NCBI GenBank assembly: GCA_900770225.1
Contig: CAAGJU010000104.1
Span: 1-5,851, forward strand
Source of the DNA: Lachnospiraceae bacterium
GTDB taxonomy: Bacteria; Bacillota; Clostridia; Lachnospirales; Lachnospiraceae
DNA length: 5,851 nucleotides
Reading direction: 5' to 3'
A model generated the notes under the pieces. It did not search any database, was not told the DNA's origin, and worked only from the letters and a program-made list of their open reading frames with translations. Shown here one piece after another: positions 1-5,280 of this stretch (position 1 is the stretch's first letter; every line of letters begins with the position of its first letter). A program made the position numbers and the translations under genes.

Positions 1-62
1 GGCTTTTTGAGCAGCAGGTATTTGAGCGACTGCTCCAGCGCCCGCTTGGTGATCTGAGACAT
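1..62 (-). CDS. TetR-family transcriptional regulator, N-terminal fragment (runs off left edge)
   Basis: Only 20 complete codons are inside the window, beginning MSQITKRALEQSLKYLLLKK. This matches the first helix of TetR/AcrR-family DNA-binding domains, especially the DhaS-like group, where a segment of this type precedes the helix-turn-helix. The complete regulator at 2984-3550 starts with the same pattern (MASFTRKAIMDSCLRLLEDR). The start at 60-62 is chosen because AAGGTAGG (minus strand, 71-78) lies 8 bases upstream and the frame gives the family-typical start. An ATG at 68-70 is in another frame. The helix-turn-helix and ligand domain lie outside the window, so the target and effector are unknown. 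The family call rests on few residues but is strengthened by resemblance to the second regulator. Confidence 0.72.
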   Translation of the reverse strand, partial: MSQITKRALEQSLKYLLLKK

Positions 63-109
63 GTCATCATCCTACCTTATAAATCGCAGAGCTTGTGTTT
101 CAGCTTCTT

Positions 110-118
110 ATGATACCA
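110..118 (-). promoter_or_regulatory. Candidate extended -10 promoter for the left TetR gene
   Basis: On the minus strand this reads TGGTATCAT, an extended -10 (TGn) joined to a five-of-six match to TATAAT. A start near 103 would give a leader of about 40 bases carrying the AAGGTAGG ribosome binding site. No good -35 is present; at 17-bp spacing the hexamer is TGGAAC, three of six. The other two minus-strand promoters proposed here are also of the TGn type. Confidence 0.4.
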
Positions 119-146
119 CAGAAGCCGCGTCCGTTCCAGTGGCAAT

Positions 147-158
147 CGCGCATGCGCG
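147..158. promoter_or_regulatory. 12-bp perfect palindrome, candidate operator
   Basis: CGCGCATGCGCG is a perfect inverted repeat with no spacer. It lies about 30 bases upstream of the proposed -10 box of the left TetR gene, so it could be an autoregulatory site. A short palindrome in GC-rich DNA can arise by chance, and no second copy was seen in the window. Confidence 0.25.
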
Positions 159-196
159 CTGCATAAAAATCATGGCATAGCATAAATATTCATTTA

Positions 197-223
197 CACC
201 GGATGAGCCGGTGGTTTTCGTTT
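197..223 (+). terminator. Terminator-like hairpin with plus-strand T-tract
   Basis: CACCGG (197-202) pairs perfectly with CCGGTG (208-213) around the loop ATGAG, followed on the plus strand by GTTTTCGTTT. Read on the minus strand the same stem is followed by TAAATGAATA, which is not a U-tract. It therefore looks oriented for plus-strand transcription, although no plus-strand gene lies upstream. The stem is only 6 bp, so it could be incidental. Confidence 0.4.
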
Positions 224-230
224 GGATAAT

Positions 231-278
231 GACAAGGCGTCGGGCCTGTGCATCATCAGGGCCTGACGCCTTGTTTTT
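231..278. terminator. Strong intrinsic terminator hairpin after the three-gene operon, possibly bidirectional
   Basis: Bases 233-246 pair with 260-273 over 14 bp, with one G:U wobble and a 13-base loop. On the plus strand the stem is followed by five Ts (274-278). On the minus strand the tail is TCATTATCC, only moderately T-rich. The stem begins just past the stop codon (278-280) of the minus-strand membrane protein gene, so its likely role is ending that operon. The better T-tract nevertheless faces plus-strand transcription. Confidence 0.65.
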
Positions 279-883
279 CAGGGTTGTGCGTCGCTGTCAT
301 TTGAAAAGGCCACTTCGGCCAGAACTGCCTGTCCGGCAGAGAGATATTCCAGCTTGATCGACTTGCGCTCCAAGAACCAACTCTCCACAGCCTCCCAGGC
401 AGCGACCCAACCGGCGATGCTCAGTAACTCCATGAAGACCGGGTTGGAAGCAGAAAGCTCCAGCGCGAAATAGAGCGTCAAGAGGATGACACCAAAGATC
501 GCCAAGCCGATTGTCTTCAGCCGGTTGATCCGCAAATCCTCTTTTTTGTCCCGCAGGGTGTACATGTAGTGCTCCTGAATGACCTCGCGCACGGTTTGCT
601 GTGTGTCCCCGTCCGGTACGTGCCCATGAAAGCAAATCCGAACCGGGTATTTCAGGGGAATCGTGTACAGCTTTTCATCAATCAGCTCATAAATCGCGCC
701 GCTCAGATCCCGCTGCTTTTGATATGTCAGCGGATTGAACAGCTCCGCGCCGTCAAACAGATTGACGTCAATCTGTGCTCTTCCATCGTCGCAGAGGTAC
801 TCGCGCTCCGTCATGTCCTCGGCGGAGGGAATCCGCTGTTCCAACTGCTGCATCTGCGCAAGCAGATTCTTCATCCTGTTCAC
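278..883 (-). CDS. Conserved-type hypothetical membrane protein with two C-terminal helices
   Basis: I do not recognise a named family. The 201-residue protein has a charged soluble N-terminal part of about 120 residues, with an acidic stretch around TEREYLCDDG (25-34). Two hydrophobic segments follow at about 124-142 and 147-166, separated by a short loop, and then a tail of about 30 residues. No signal peptide or catalytic motif is evident. The GTG at 881-883 is preferred because AAAGGAG (889-895) sits 5 bases upstream. The in-frame ATG at 872-874 (198 aa) lies 14 bases from that site, and longer in-frame starts run back into the preceding gene. It is the last gene of the operon, 46 bases after the hydrolase, and is followed by a strong hairpin. 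A membrane-associated role linked to its two partners is an inference from position. Confidence 0.8.
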   Translation of the reverse strand: MNRMKNLLAQMQQLEQRIPSAEDMTEREYLCDDGRAQIDVNLFDGAELFNPLTYQKQRDLSGAIYELIDEKLYTIPLKYPVRICFHGHVPDGDTQQTVREVIQEHYMYTLRDKKEDLRINRLKTIGLAIFGVILLTLYFALELSASNPVFMELLSIAGWVAAWEAVESWFLERKSIKLEYLSAGQAVLAEVAFSNDSDAQP

Positions 884-929
884 GATCGCTCCTTTCCTGG
901 CCAGACCGGTTTTCTCGTTTCCCGGCGCA

Positions 930-2087
930 TCAGAGTCCTTGAGGCCGACGGACGGTATCGCTAAGCGCCTTTCTGTGCCTGGCCATCCTGCTTTCAAGAT
1001 TCAGCCGGTTCGTGCTGTGCTTGAGCAGCACGAGAAACTCGATGATGCGCTCGCGGCTCTCCTTGGGCAGTTCCTTCATGCGCGATATGGAGCCCGTCAT
1101 GGTCCTCAGGCGGTCCCTGCGGATCTCGGACAGTGTGGTCGCCCCGGAGGCATACAACACATCAAACAGGCACTCCACGGCCTGCCGCCGCTCTTCCATA
1201 GACATCTGCTGGAGCCATGTGTGGACGGCCTGGTCCACCCGGAGGCTCTCAGACGTCAACGCATCCAACTCCACAAAGTGATTGCCAACGATCTCCCAGG
1301 AAAAGCCGTCGTGCTGCAGAATGCCGATTTGCAAGCTGTCCACGATTTTGCGATGCTCATCGTGGGAGAGCAGCATGCCCACGACGGACGATTTAGGGAC
1401 AATCGAGTGAATCGCGTGGGCGACTCGCCGGTATCCGTCGGAGGCGAGTAGTTCCTCCTGAAATCCCGGGCCGTCATTGGACCACACGACTTTGATCCGC
1501 TTCTGGATATCGACGGGGGCGAAGGAGGCGGCATACACGGCCAGATTGCCGCCCTTAGAGTGGCCGCCAAGAAGCAGCTGCTTTTCAGGATAGCGTGATG
1601 CAGTCTGGATCAGATAATGCACGGCTTCCCTGTGCGAGGGGATTTCCGGCATGCAGGTGAGCAGGAAGTCCTCCTTCCAGCCCGCCAGATCATCCGTCGT
1701 GCCCCGGAAGGAGAGGTAGAGCTGCCGGCTGCTGATGTGGATGCAGATCGCATCAAACTGCTTGGCGTTCGCCGCATCGAACAGGTCCACGCGGGAGGAC
1801 AGCTTCATCCGCCGGTAGCGGCGGGAACGGGCCATCAGATACAGGAGCCACCGCAGCGACTCCTGCGAATTGCTGGCGGTGCGCGGCGGATCAGGGACCC
1901 CGGTTTCCTGAAAAACCTTGTGTGCGGCCTGCTCGACGGTGATCTCGCCTTGTCCGGGCTCTGGGATGATCTGCTTAAAGTCGAAGTAGCTCAGCATGGA
2001 GAGGATCAGGTTGTCCACCTCGCCAAATGGGCTTTCGGAGAGCGTCAGGTCGCCGCGCCACTGGATATACGCAAAGATGTTGCCCAT
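930..2087 (-). CDS. Mbeg1-like (DUF2974) alpha/beta-hydrolase-fold protein
   Basis: The 385-residue protein has the layout of the Mbeg1-like/DUF2974 group of lipase-like hydrolases. The N-terminus MGNIFAYIQWRGDLTLSESP and NLILSMLSYFDF are typical of this family. A strand with FRGT (about 127-130) is followed by the nucleophile elbow GGHSKGG (174-180), with Ser177 the predicted nucleophile. NDGPGF (204-209) and HDGFSW (259-264) hold candidate Asp and His residues, but I cannot fix the triad without an alignment. There is no signal peptide, so it is probably cytoplasmic or membrane-associated. The substrate is unknown; an ester or lipid is inferred from the fold. GGAGG (2095-2099) lies 7 bases before the ATG and overlaps the end of the upstream gene, whose stop is 2 bases away, implying translational coupling. 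Confidence 0.88.
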   Translation of the reverse strand: MGNIFAYIQWRGDLTLSESPFGEVDNLILSMLSYFDFKQIIPEPGQGEITVEQAAHKVFQETGVPDPPRTASNSQESLRWLLYLMARSRRYRRMKLSSRVDLFDAANAKQFDAICIHISSRQLYLSFRGTTDDLAGWKEDFLLTCMPEIPSHREAVHYLIQTASRYPEKQLLLGGHSKGGNLAVYAASFAPVDIQKRIKVVWSNDGPGFQEELLASDGYRRVAHAIHSIVPKSSVVGMLLSHDEHRKIVDSLQIGILQHDGFSWEIVGNHFVELDALTSESLRVDQAVHTWLQQMSMEERRQAVECLFDVLYASGATTLSEIRRDRLRTMTGSISRMKELPKESRERIIEFLVLLKHSTNRLNLESRMARHRKALSDTVRRPQGL

Positions 2088-2089
2088 CG

Positions 2090-2659
2090 CTATTCCTCCG
2101 TCGGGAAATCGGTGGGCTTCATGACCTTCACCGCGCACAGCGCGACGCACAGACTGAGGATGCCTTCCGCTAACAGGGAGATGCCCATCAGCCTGGTGAG
2201 CACCTGCGCACTCTGCGAGGGACGCAGCATCAGCAGCATCCCCGCTATGCCGGCCAGAATTGCCATGACCAGAATCAGCCACCACGTTTGGAGGCCGAAG
2301 CGCCGCGCGTCCAGCGACGTCTGGATTTTGAGCAGACCATCCGCCAGAACGGCAATGCCCAGAATGACGCACAGAAAGCTCATCACATGCTCCGGGCGCA
2401 GCAGAACGACGACACTCAACGCCATGAGAAGGATGCCGAATGCCAGATCGTATTGAAAGGCCAGCTGATACTGATCACGGGAAAGATATCCAATCAGCTT
2501 GATGACGCCGGATACCCCCAGAACGAGGCCGACCACGATGCCGATTACCGACAGGGACAATCCCGGCATCAACAGCATCAACAGGCCGAGAGCGCACAAT
2601 ATGATCGAAATGACGATATAGGCTTTCTTCGCTGCCCGAATGAGCCTGACAGAATCCAT
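2090..2659 (-). CDS. DUF308/HdeD-like six-helix membrane protein
   Basis: The 189-residue protein is almost entirely hydrophobic, with six predicted membrane segments at about 13-31, 35-57, 68-87, 90-110, 124-145 and 150-176. They are arranged as helix pairs with short loops, as in the DUF308/HdeD family. HdeD in Escherichia coli is linked to acid resistance, but most Firmicute members are uncharacterised, so only the family is claimed. Features that fit include the MPGLSLSVIGIVVGLVLG and LADGLLKI segments. The start at 2657-2659 is fixed by a perfect AGGAGG (2667-2672) 7 bases upstream. An open frame continues to about 2842, but its translation there is unlike a protein and it would span the promoter. 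This is the first gene of the operon, and its last codons contain the ribosome binding site of the hydrolase gene. Confidence 0.87.
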   Translation of the reverse strand: MDSVRLIRAAKKAYIVISIILCALGLLMLLMPGLSLSVIGIVVGLVLGVSGVIKLIGYLSRDQYQLAFQYDLAFGILLMALSVVVLLRPEHVMSFLCVILGIAVLADGLLKIQTSLDARRFGLQTWWLILVMAILAGIAGMLLMLRPSQSAQVLTRLMGISLLAEGILSLCVALCAVKVMKPTDFPTEE

Positions 2660-2666
2660 AGGTGTT

Positions 2667-2672
2667 CCTCCT
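2667..2672 (-). promoter_or_regulatory. Consensus ribosome binding site for the DUF308 gene
   Basis: AGGAGG on the minus strand, 7 bases from the ATG at 2657-2659. It decides the start of this gene against upstream in-frame ATGs. Confidence 0.9.
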
Positions 2673-2731
2673 CTGTGTTGATTACATCCCATGAGGGTAA
2701 GGAAGCGTATGTGCTCCGGATGGCTGCAAAA

Positions 2732-2740
2732 AGTATAGCA
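2732..2740 (-). promoter_or_regulatory. Extended -10 promoter of the three-gene operon
   Basis: The minus strand reads TGCTATACT, a TGn extension plus a five-of-six match to TATAAT. The expected start near 2725 gives a leader of about 65 bases with the AGGAGG site at its end. The -35 region is poor (TTTCCG at 17-bp spacing), which is acceptable for an extended -10 promoter. No operator with clear symmetry was seen around it. Confidence 0.55.
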
Positions 2741-2842
2741 GAGTGTCGTCCGTTCGGAAAATAGGCACATCTCAGGCGCTGTTCTAAAACTGTACATTCC
2801 CGCATTCTTGGCTGAAAAACAGACACTTGCGCTCAAATGCAC

Positions 2843-2862
2843 AAAAAGCAGGCTGTGCCTGC
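2843..2862 (-). terminator. Intrinsic terminator, minus strand
   Basis: GCAGGC and GCCTGC pair perfectly over 6 bp around a 3-base loop (2848-2862). On the minus strand the stem is followed by five Ts (2847-2843). It is about 80 bases beyond the terminator that already follows the TetR gene, so it is either a backup terminator or the end of a separate small transcript. Confidence 0.65.
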
Positions 2863-2899
2863 CCCCATTTCCGAACAGCTATGCAAAAGCAAGCTGCTC
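2843..2899 (-). ncRNA. Candidate structured small RNA or 3'-UTR element (tentative)
   Basis: Read on the minus strand, 2899-2873 folds into a long hairpin. GAGCAGCT pairs with AGCTGTTC over 8 bp including one G:U, and an inner TGC/GCA stem with a TTTT loop extends it to 11 bp with a single bulged base. About 10 bases later the GC hairpin and T-tract at 2862-2843 end the unit. The wobble is G:U on the minus strand but an A:C mismatch on the plus strand, which favours minus-strand transcription. No convincing promoter was found between this element and the TetR terminator, so it may be a read-through 3' UTR rather than an independent RNA. Confidence 0.3.
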
Positions 2900-2940
2900 C
2901 GTGCTCGCTGTACGATTGTTTGCGCAATTCCCTATACGGC

Positions 2941-2973
2941 AAAAAGGCGGGATCGCTGTGACCCCGTCTTTTT
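2941..2973. terminator. Bidirectional-type intrinsic terminator after the TetR gene
   Basis: AAAAAGGCGGG (2941-2951) pairs with CCCGTCTTTTT (2963-2973), and the inner arms extend the stem to a 5-base loop. Each strand has one mismatch and one G:U, so stability is similar both ways. On the minus strand the stem runs into five Ts (2945-2941) shortly after the TetR stop at 2984, fitting termination of that gene. Confidence 0.7.
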
Positions 2974-2983
2974 GTGTTGTGCT

Positions 2984-3550
2984 TCAAATCTGTGTGCTCC
3001 GAAGAAGCAGATCTTTGACTTCTCCTTCGCGCAGCTTGCATAAGCGGGTCATATCCTGCAAGAAGCTTTCTTTCATGCTGTTGTTCAGCCAGTTCATGAT
3101 CTGACCATAACACTCGCAGGAATACGCCTCAATGATAATCCGCTGATCATCCTCCTGAATCCGGATACTGCCCAGATCATCCATTGCCTTGTCCATATAC
3201 CGGGTGACAGTATGCTGACAAATCTTGAAAAGCTGCTGCTCAAAGACAACCCGGTTGGACGAATGATAGACATGCATGACGACCCGACGACGCTTCAGAG
3301 CAAAATTGATCACACTCTCAAAGCATTCCCAAAGGGAATTGATGACGAGGCTCTCCTGAATGATTCGATTGGCATCCTCCATGAAGATCGCATAGATGAG
3401 GGACGGCAGGTCTTCAAAATGATAATAGAAGGTATTGCGGTTGATGCCGCAGTCCTCCACGATATCCTTGACGGTGATTTTGTCAACAGGCCGATCCTCC
3501 AGCAGACGGAGGCAGGAATCCATAATGGCTTTACGCGTAAATGATGCCAT
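2984..3550 (-). CDS. TetR/AcrR-family regulator, DhaS-like (TetR_C_8-type C-terminus)
   Basis: The 188-residue length is normal for the family. An N-terminal DNA-binding domain covers about 5-50, with the helix-turn-helix in KITVKDIVEDCGINRNTFYYHF (24-45), a very typical TetR sequence. The C-terminal ligand domain ends with CYGQIMNWLNNSMKES (147-162), like the TetR_C_8 domain of DhaS-type regulators. The ATG at 3548-3550 has GGAGAGG (3556-3562) 5 bases upstream. The gene is divergent from the radical SAM-metK pair across 344 bases, the usual layout for a local repressor that also controls its own gene. Control of the neighbouring pair is inferred from layout; the effector is unknown. A terminator follows at 2941-2973. 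Confidence 0.92.
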   Translation of the reverse strand: MASFTRKAIMDSCLRLLEDRPVDKITVKDIVEDCGINRNTFYYHFEDLPSLIYAIFMEDANRIIQESLVINSLWECFESVINFALKRRRVVMHVYHSSNRVVFEQQLFKICQHTVTRYMDKAMDDLGSIRIQEDDQRIIIEAYSCECYGQIMNWLNNSMKESFLQDMTRLCKLREGEVKDLLLRSTQI

Positions 3551-3581
3551 GCGTACCTCTCCACCTGCTTTCCGCTTTTTC

Positions 3582-3597
3582 TTGTTCTCCGGAACAA
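3582..3597. promoter_or_regulatory. Candidate TetR operator (inverted repeat)
   Basis: TTGTTC-TCCG-GAACAA is a 6-bp perfect inverted repeat with a 4-base centre, a size and symmetry common among TetR operators. It lies about 30 bases upstream of the TetR start codon and downstream of the proposed transcription start, where binding could block transcription of the regulator. No second copy was found at the radical SAM promoter. A 6-bp repeat with a short spacer is not rare by chance. Confidence 0.4.
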
Positions 3598-3628
3598 TCT
3601 CCGCTTTTCATCTTTCTCGCGCAAAGTA

Positions 3629-3637
3629 AGTATATCA
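3629..3637 (-). promoter_or_regulatory. Extended -10 promoter of the TetR gene
   Basis: The minus strand reads TGATATACT, a TGn extension plus five of six bases of TATAAT. With an 18-bp spacer the -35 is TTGCAT (3653-3658). The spacer region overlaps a second small inverted repeat, ATGGG-CA-CCCAT (3643-3654), another possible operator. The expected start is near 3622. Confidence 0.5.
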
Positions 3638-3654
3638 TGGGGATGGGCACCCAT

Positions 3655-3800
3655 GCAATATGGAACTTTTCAAGCTCAATGCACAGGCAGCTGTCGCAGC
3701 ACTTGCCTTCATTTTCCAGATCTTTTCCAACACTTCTGTGGATTTGTCTAAAAAACAGGCACTTCAGACCCGCTGCACAGAAATCCATCACCACGCTGAT
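3655..3800. other. Unexplained intergenic stretch between divergent promoters
   Basis: No gene with a plausible ribosome binding site was found here. Visible structure is modest. GGCAGCTG-TCG-CAGC-ACT-TGCC (3686-3707) folds as a bulged hairpin. TTCTGTG (3734-3740) pairs with CACAGAA (3776-3782), while the adjacent GGATTT (3740-3745) pairs with AAATCC (3781-3786). It may hold activator or repressor sites. No S-box or other known SAM riboswitch was recognised. Confidence 0.3.
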
Positions 3801-3808
3801 TTTGTCGG

Positions 3809-3838
3809 TTGTCGTTTCTTGGCGGTTTTTTTTACAAT
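3809..3838 (+). promoter_or_regulatory. Candidate promoter of the radical SAM-metK operon
   Basis: TTGTCG (3809-3814, four of six to TTGACA) is followed after 18 bp by TACAAT (3833-3838, five of six to TATAAT), with a run of Ts just before the -10. A start near 3845 gives a leader of about 50 bases. The hexamer TTGTCG is repeated at 3802-3807. Confidence 0.5.
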
Positions 3839-3873
3839 ACAACCATCCGCCAGTACCACATCATCTGACACAT

Positions 3874-3889
3874 GGAGATAAAGGAGATA
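3874..3889 (+). promoter_or_regulatory. Ribosome binding site with duplicated GGAGATA
   Basis: Two copies of GGAGATA (3874-3880 and 3883-3889) lie before the radical SAM ATG at 3895. The second, in AAGGAG (3881-3886), is 8 bases from the ATG and is the likely functional site. It fixes the start at 3895; the open frame upstream back to 3541 has no such signal and crosses the promoter. Confidence 0.75.
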
Positions 3890-3894
3890 TCGTT

Positions 3895-5274
3895 ATGGGG
3901 TTGACCGATCAAATCAAAAAAACCGCGCTCAAAACAGCATTTGGCTATCTGGAAAAGAATCCGGAGGAAAACGCTCCCAAGCTGATGGCCTGGGTGGACA
4001 AGCTGGCGGGCACCGGCCCGGACAGCTTCCAGGCACAGCGCGACGCCATTCGCGCCGTCATCAACGACCCTGACAACAACATGTATCGGCTCGTCATGGA
4101 CATTCTCACACAGACGGACAACGAGGTGCTCAAGGCGACTTTCACCAACTTCTTCCTCAACGCGAACATCATCGGCTGGCCTGTTCAGGAAAAGAACCGC
4201 GAGAAGTACGGCTGCAACATCCCCTGGGCCATTCTGCTCGATCCAACCTCGGCCTGCAACCTGCACTGCACCGGCTGCTGGGCTGCGGAGTACGGCAACA
4301 AGCTGAACCTGTCCTTTGAGGAGATCGACTCCATCATCACACAGGGCAAGGAGCTGGGCATCTATATGTACATCTACACCGGCGGCGAGCCGCTGGTGCG
4401 CAAAAAGGATCTGATCGCCCTGTGCGAAAAGCACAGCGACTGCCAGTTCCTCTCCTTCACCAACGGAACGCTGATCGACGAAGCCTTTGCCGACGAGATG
4501 CTGCGCGTGAAGAACTTCATTCCCGCCATCAGCCTGGAGGGCTTTGAGGAGGCGACCGACGGTCGCCGCGGAAATGGCGTCTATCAGAAGGCTACCCGCG
4601 CCATGCAGATCCTGCACGATAAGCACCTGCCATTCGGCATCTCCTCCTGCTACACCAGCGCCAACATCGATTCCATCGCCTCGGAGAAATACATCGACTT
4701 CATCTGCGGCCTGGGTGCGCGCTTCATCTGGTATTTCCACTACATGCCTGTCGGCAACGACGCCGCGCCGCAGCTGCTGCCCAGCCCGGAGCAGCGCGAG
4801 TACATGTACCACCGCATCCGCGAAATCCGCTCCACCAAGCCCATCTTCGCGATGGATTTCCAGAACGACGCCGAATATGTGGGCGGCTGCATTGCCGGAG
4901 GCCGCCGCTATCTGCACATCAACGCCAACGGCGACGTCGACCCCTGCGTGTTCATCCACTACTCCAACGCGAACATCCGCGAGGTCAGTCTGCTCGACGC
5001 GCTGCGCTCCCCGATCTTCATGGCCTATCATGACGGCCAGCCGTTCAATGACAACATGCTGCGTCCGTGTCCGATGCTGGAAAACCCGGAGGAGCTGCGC
5101 GAAATTGTGAAGAAGACCGGCGCGCACTCGACTGACCCGCAGTCGCCGGAAACCGCCGAGCATCTGTGCGGCAAGTGCGACGACTACGCGAAGAACTGGA
5201 CGCCGACCGCCGAGCGCCTCTGGACGTGCAGCCACAGCTGTGCGGGCTGTTCGTCTGCCTGCGGGAAGGAGTGA
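3895..5274 (+). CDS. Radical SAM protein with SPASM-like C-terminal cysteines and a Cys-rich tail
   Basis: The 459-residue protein has an N-terminal, probably helical region of about 105 residues, then a radical SAM core. The core opens with LLDPTSACNLHCTGCWA, where Cys121, Cys125 and Cys128 form the CxxxCxxC motif that binds the catalytic [4Fe-4S] cluster. GGEPL (163-167) is the usual SAM-contacting motif. A C-terminal region has CIAGGRRYLHINANGDVDPC (332-351) and Cys392, resembling SPASM/twitch auxiliary-cluster domains. The last 35 residues hold six more cysteines, including CSHSCAGC (445-452), a second CxxxCxxC. The enzyme should cleave SAM to a 5'-deoxyadenosyl radical; the substrate is unknown. 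It is a clostridial-type family in my recollection. A link to lipid chemistry is only a guess. No precursor peptide gene lies nearby, arguing against peptide maturation. metK follows after 6 bases. Confidence 0.9.
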   Translation: MGLTDQIKKTALKTAFGYLEKNPEENAPKLMAWVDKLAGTGPDSFQAQRDAIRAVINDPDNNMYRLVMDILTQTDNEVLKATFTNFFLNANIIGWPVQEKNREKYGCNIPWAILLDPTSACNLHCTGCWAAEYGNKLNLSFEEIDSIITQGKELGIYMYIYTGGEPLVRKKDLIALCEKHSDCQFLSFTNGTLIDEAFADEMLRVKNFIPAISLEGFEEATDGRRGNGVYQKATRAMQILHDKHLPFGISSCYTSANIDSIASEKYIDFICGLGARFIWYFHYMPVGNDAAPQLLPSPEQREYMYHRIREIRSTKPIFAMDFQNDAEYVGGCIAGGRRYLHINANGDVDPCVFIHYSNANIREVSLLDALRSPIFMAYHDGQPFNDNMLRPCPMLENPEELREIVKKTGAHSTDPQSPETAEHLCGKCDDYAKNWTPTAERLWTCSHSCAGCSSACGKE

Positions 5275-5280
5275 TGAGCC

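Noticed and set aside
735..1451. Plus-strand open frame of 238 residues spanning the end of the hydrolase gene and the start of the two-helix protein gene
   Set aside because: It is antisense to two supported genes, low in recognisable structure, and has no ribosome binding site.
1617..2456. Plus-strand open frame of 279 residues opposite the hydrolase and DUF308 genes
   Set aside because: It lies antisense to genes with strong motifs and ribosome binding sites, has no convincing start signal, and its translation lacks protein-like features.
3531..3842. Minus-strand open frame of 103 residues upstream of the TetR gene
   Set aside because: It covers the divergent promoters and overlaps the TetR start. 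Its Cys- and Lys-rich translation matches nothing I recognise.
3551..3894. SAM riboswitch controlling the metK operon
   Set aside because: I looked for S-box-like conserved elements and a leader terminator and saw neither; the putative leader after the proposed promoter is only about 50 bases.
3872..3904. Ten-codon upstream reading frame overlapping the radical SAM start
   Set aside because: No ribosome binding site precedes its ATG, and it appears to be a by-product of the duplicated GGAGATA sequence.
3895..5274. Peptide-maturase (RiPP) system around the SPASM-like radical SAM protein
   Set aside because: No small precursor gene, recognition-domain gene, protease or exporter is present in the flanking sequence; the next genes are metK and a regulator.
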